Shown: in pieces, positions 50,475-50,841 of the stretch
Layout: each line of letters begins with the position of its first letter
How positions within the stretch are numbered: position 1 is the first letter of the stretch
NCBI GenBank assembly: GCA_029060405.1
Contig: JAIDUB010000064.1
Coordinates: 1-50,841, forward strand
From: Duncaniella sp.
Lineage (GTDB): Bacteria; Bacteroidota; Bacteroidia; Bacteroidales; Muribaculaceae
DNA length: 50,841 bases
Reading direction: 5' to 3'
The notes under the pieces: model-generated
Database searches by the model: none
What the model was told of the DNA's origin: nothing
What the model saw: the letters and a program-made list of their open reading frames with translations, nothing else
Made by a program: the position numbers and the translations under genes

Positions 50475-50664
50475 TAAGCCATAAGGCATGTGATTCGTAA
50501 ATTTTCAACTAATGTAGAGATCATATCATACTTACAATAATCACACCTGACTCGCAGCATTCGGGTCATCGCGACTCTATCTCTGCGGGCGGTTGCCTTT
50601 CCTTAGTCTTGGTTATAGCGTAAAAATTTTATCAGTATAAGGATTGCAACGACAGGTGAAATTT
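50433..50664 (-). ncRNA. Candidate structured small RNA (~230 nt), possibly 6S-like
   Basis: The stretch has no plausible ORF on either strand. It has a full-consensus promoter at one end and an intrinsic terminator at the other. Nested long-range complementarity supports a rod fold: 50602-50608 (CTTAGTC on plus) with 50472-50478 (GACTAAG), 50594-50598 (TGCCT) with 50484-50488 (AGGCA), and 50579-50584 (ATCTCT) with 50516-50521 (AGAGAT). The size and rod shape recall 6S RNA and the Bacteroidales-specific 6S-like RNA class, but I recognise no defining sequence. I looked for and did not find conserved RNase P, SRP or tmRNA cores. The ends are predicted. Confidence 0.6.
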
Positions 50665-50668
50665 TGGG

Positions 50669-50700
50669 CAAAGTTACCACAGCTTTCTGATTAATCCAAA
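50669..50700 (-). promoter_or_regulatory. Consensus promoter of the small RNA
   Basis: On the minus strand TTTG (50700-50697), a 20-nt spacer and TAACTTTG (50676-50669). It is among the best promoter matches in the window. No start codon for a real gene follows. Confidence 0.78.
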
Positions 50701-50774
50701 GGAATTAATAAAATTTAACAATAATTACAAAGCGGGGATCGCCTGAATATGGAGCGGGGGTATCAAAATCAAAT

Positions 50775-50841
50775 AGCGCCCGTGGGCGCTGAATTATTCG
50801 TAACCGGCGCCGCCGTAGCTCAGCGAAGGCGTCGCCGGTTA
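50775..50841. repeat. Pair of palindromes at the right edge
   Basis: AGCGCCC, GT, GGGCGCT (50775-50790) is followed by a larger hairpin: TAACCGGCG and CGCC pair with GGCG and CGCCGGTTA, separated by one mismatch (50801-50841). A minus-strand reading would end in YGGAGYE before TAA at 50794, but the same frame has TAA at 50841. It is more likely a repeat or terminator than a gene end, although the adjoining sequence is cut off. Confidence 0.5.

Noticed and set aside
50433..50664. RNase P, SRP or tmRNA as identity of the small RNA
   Set aside because: No GAGGAAAGTCC-type P4 core, no SRP apical motif and no tRNA-like ends could be found; a 6S-like RNA remains only a possibility.
50794..50838. 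C-terminus of a minus-strand protein entering from the right
   Set aside because: The frame has a second TAA at the very edge (50841-50839), leaving 14 codons inside a palindrome.

Overview
The window looks like a chromosome segment of a gut Bacteroidales, possibly Muribaculaceae. The order is well supported: promoters follow the Bacteroidetes TTTG / TAnnTTTG pattern, there is a SusC/SusD pair, several secreted proteins end in a T9SS-like tail, and lipid A and GldB-type genes are present. The family is a guess. Base composition is moderately GC-rich with AT-rich intergenic DNA.

Layout. 1-3.3 kb: start of an ExbD gene behind ExbB (energy transfer to TonB), a tRNA-Met with a strong terminator, a thioredoxin-fold protein without its cysteines and a GldB-like lipoprotein. 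3.4-7.2 kb: plus-strand run of cell-wall amidase, MCE lipid-transfer protein, biotin synthase and a ThiF/MoeB-like enzyme. 7.2-9.7 kb: Na/Pi cotransporter overlapping a barrel-less TonB-plug protein. 9.9-18 kb: divergent retropepsin-like protein, then YchF, YbaK-like deacylase, chorismate synthase, a radical SAM protein and a SpoU methyltransferase in a tightly packed run, then a C69 peptidase and a WecA-type transferase. 18.1-18.5 kb: gene-free block of palindromic repeats. 18.6-22.2 kb: dnaX, DUF2156 protein, acyl-ACP thioesterase.

22.3-36.1 kb is a pectin utilisation locus. Two pectate lyases and a GH28-GH105 fusion lie on the minus strand. They diverge from susC, susD, a lipoprotein and a secreted protein on the plus strand. 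Together they could cut pectin outside the cell, import oligosaccharides through SusCD and strip unsaturated uronic acids in the periplasm. No dedicated regulator is in the window.

36.1-37.3 kb holds a REP-associated tyrosine transposase (RAYT) among REP hairpins of the same family as those at 18 kb. 37.3-43.3 kb: tyrS, a GH43 glycosidase and an aminotransferase on the minus strand; pheS, nth and a TRIC-type channel, overlapping, on the plus strand. 43.4-50.3 kb: an apparent four-gene minus-strand operon for an RND efflux pump (MFP, RND, OMF) followed by lpxA. 50.4-50.7 kb: a structured, probably non-coding RNA with its own consensus promoter and terminator. The window ends in palindromic repeat DNA.

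Most notable: the RAYT/REP system with covarying hairpins, the orphan small RNA, a set of genes whose -7 element lies exactly 5 nt from the start codon (predicting leaderless mRNAs), and a hairpin leader shared by two early genes.
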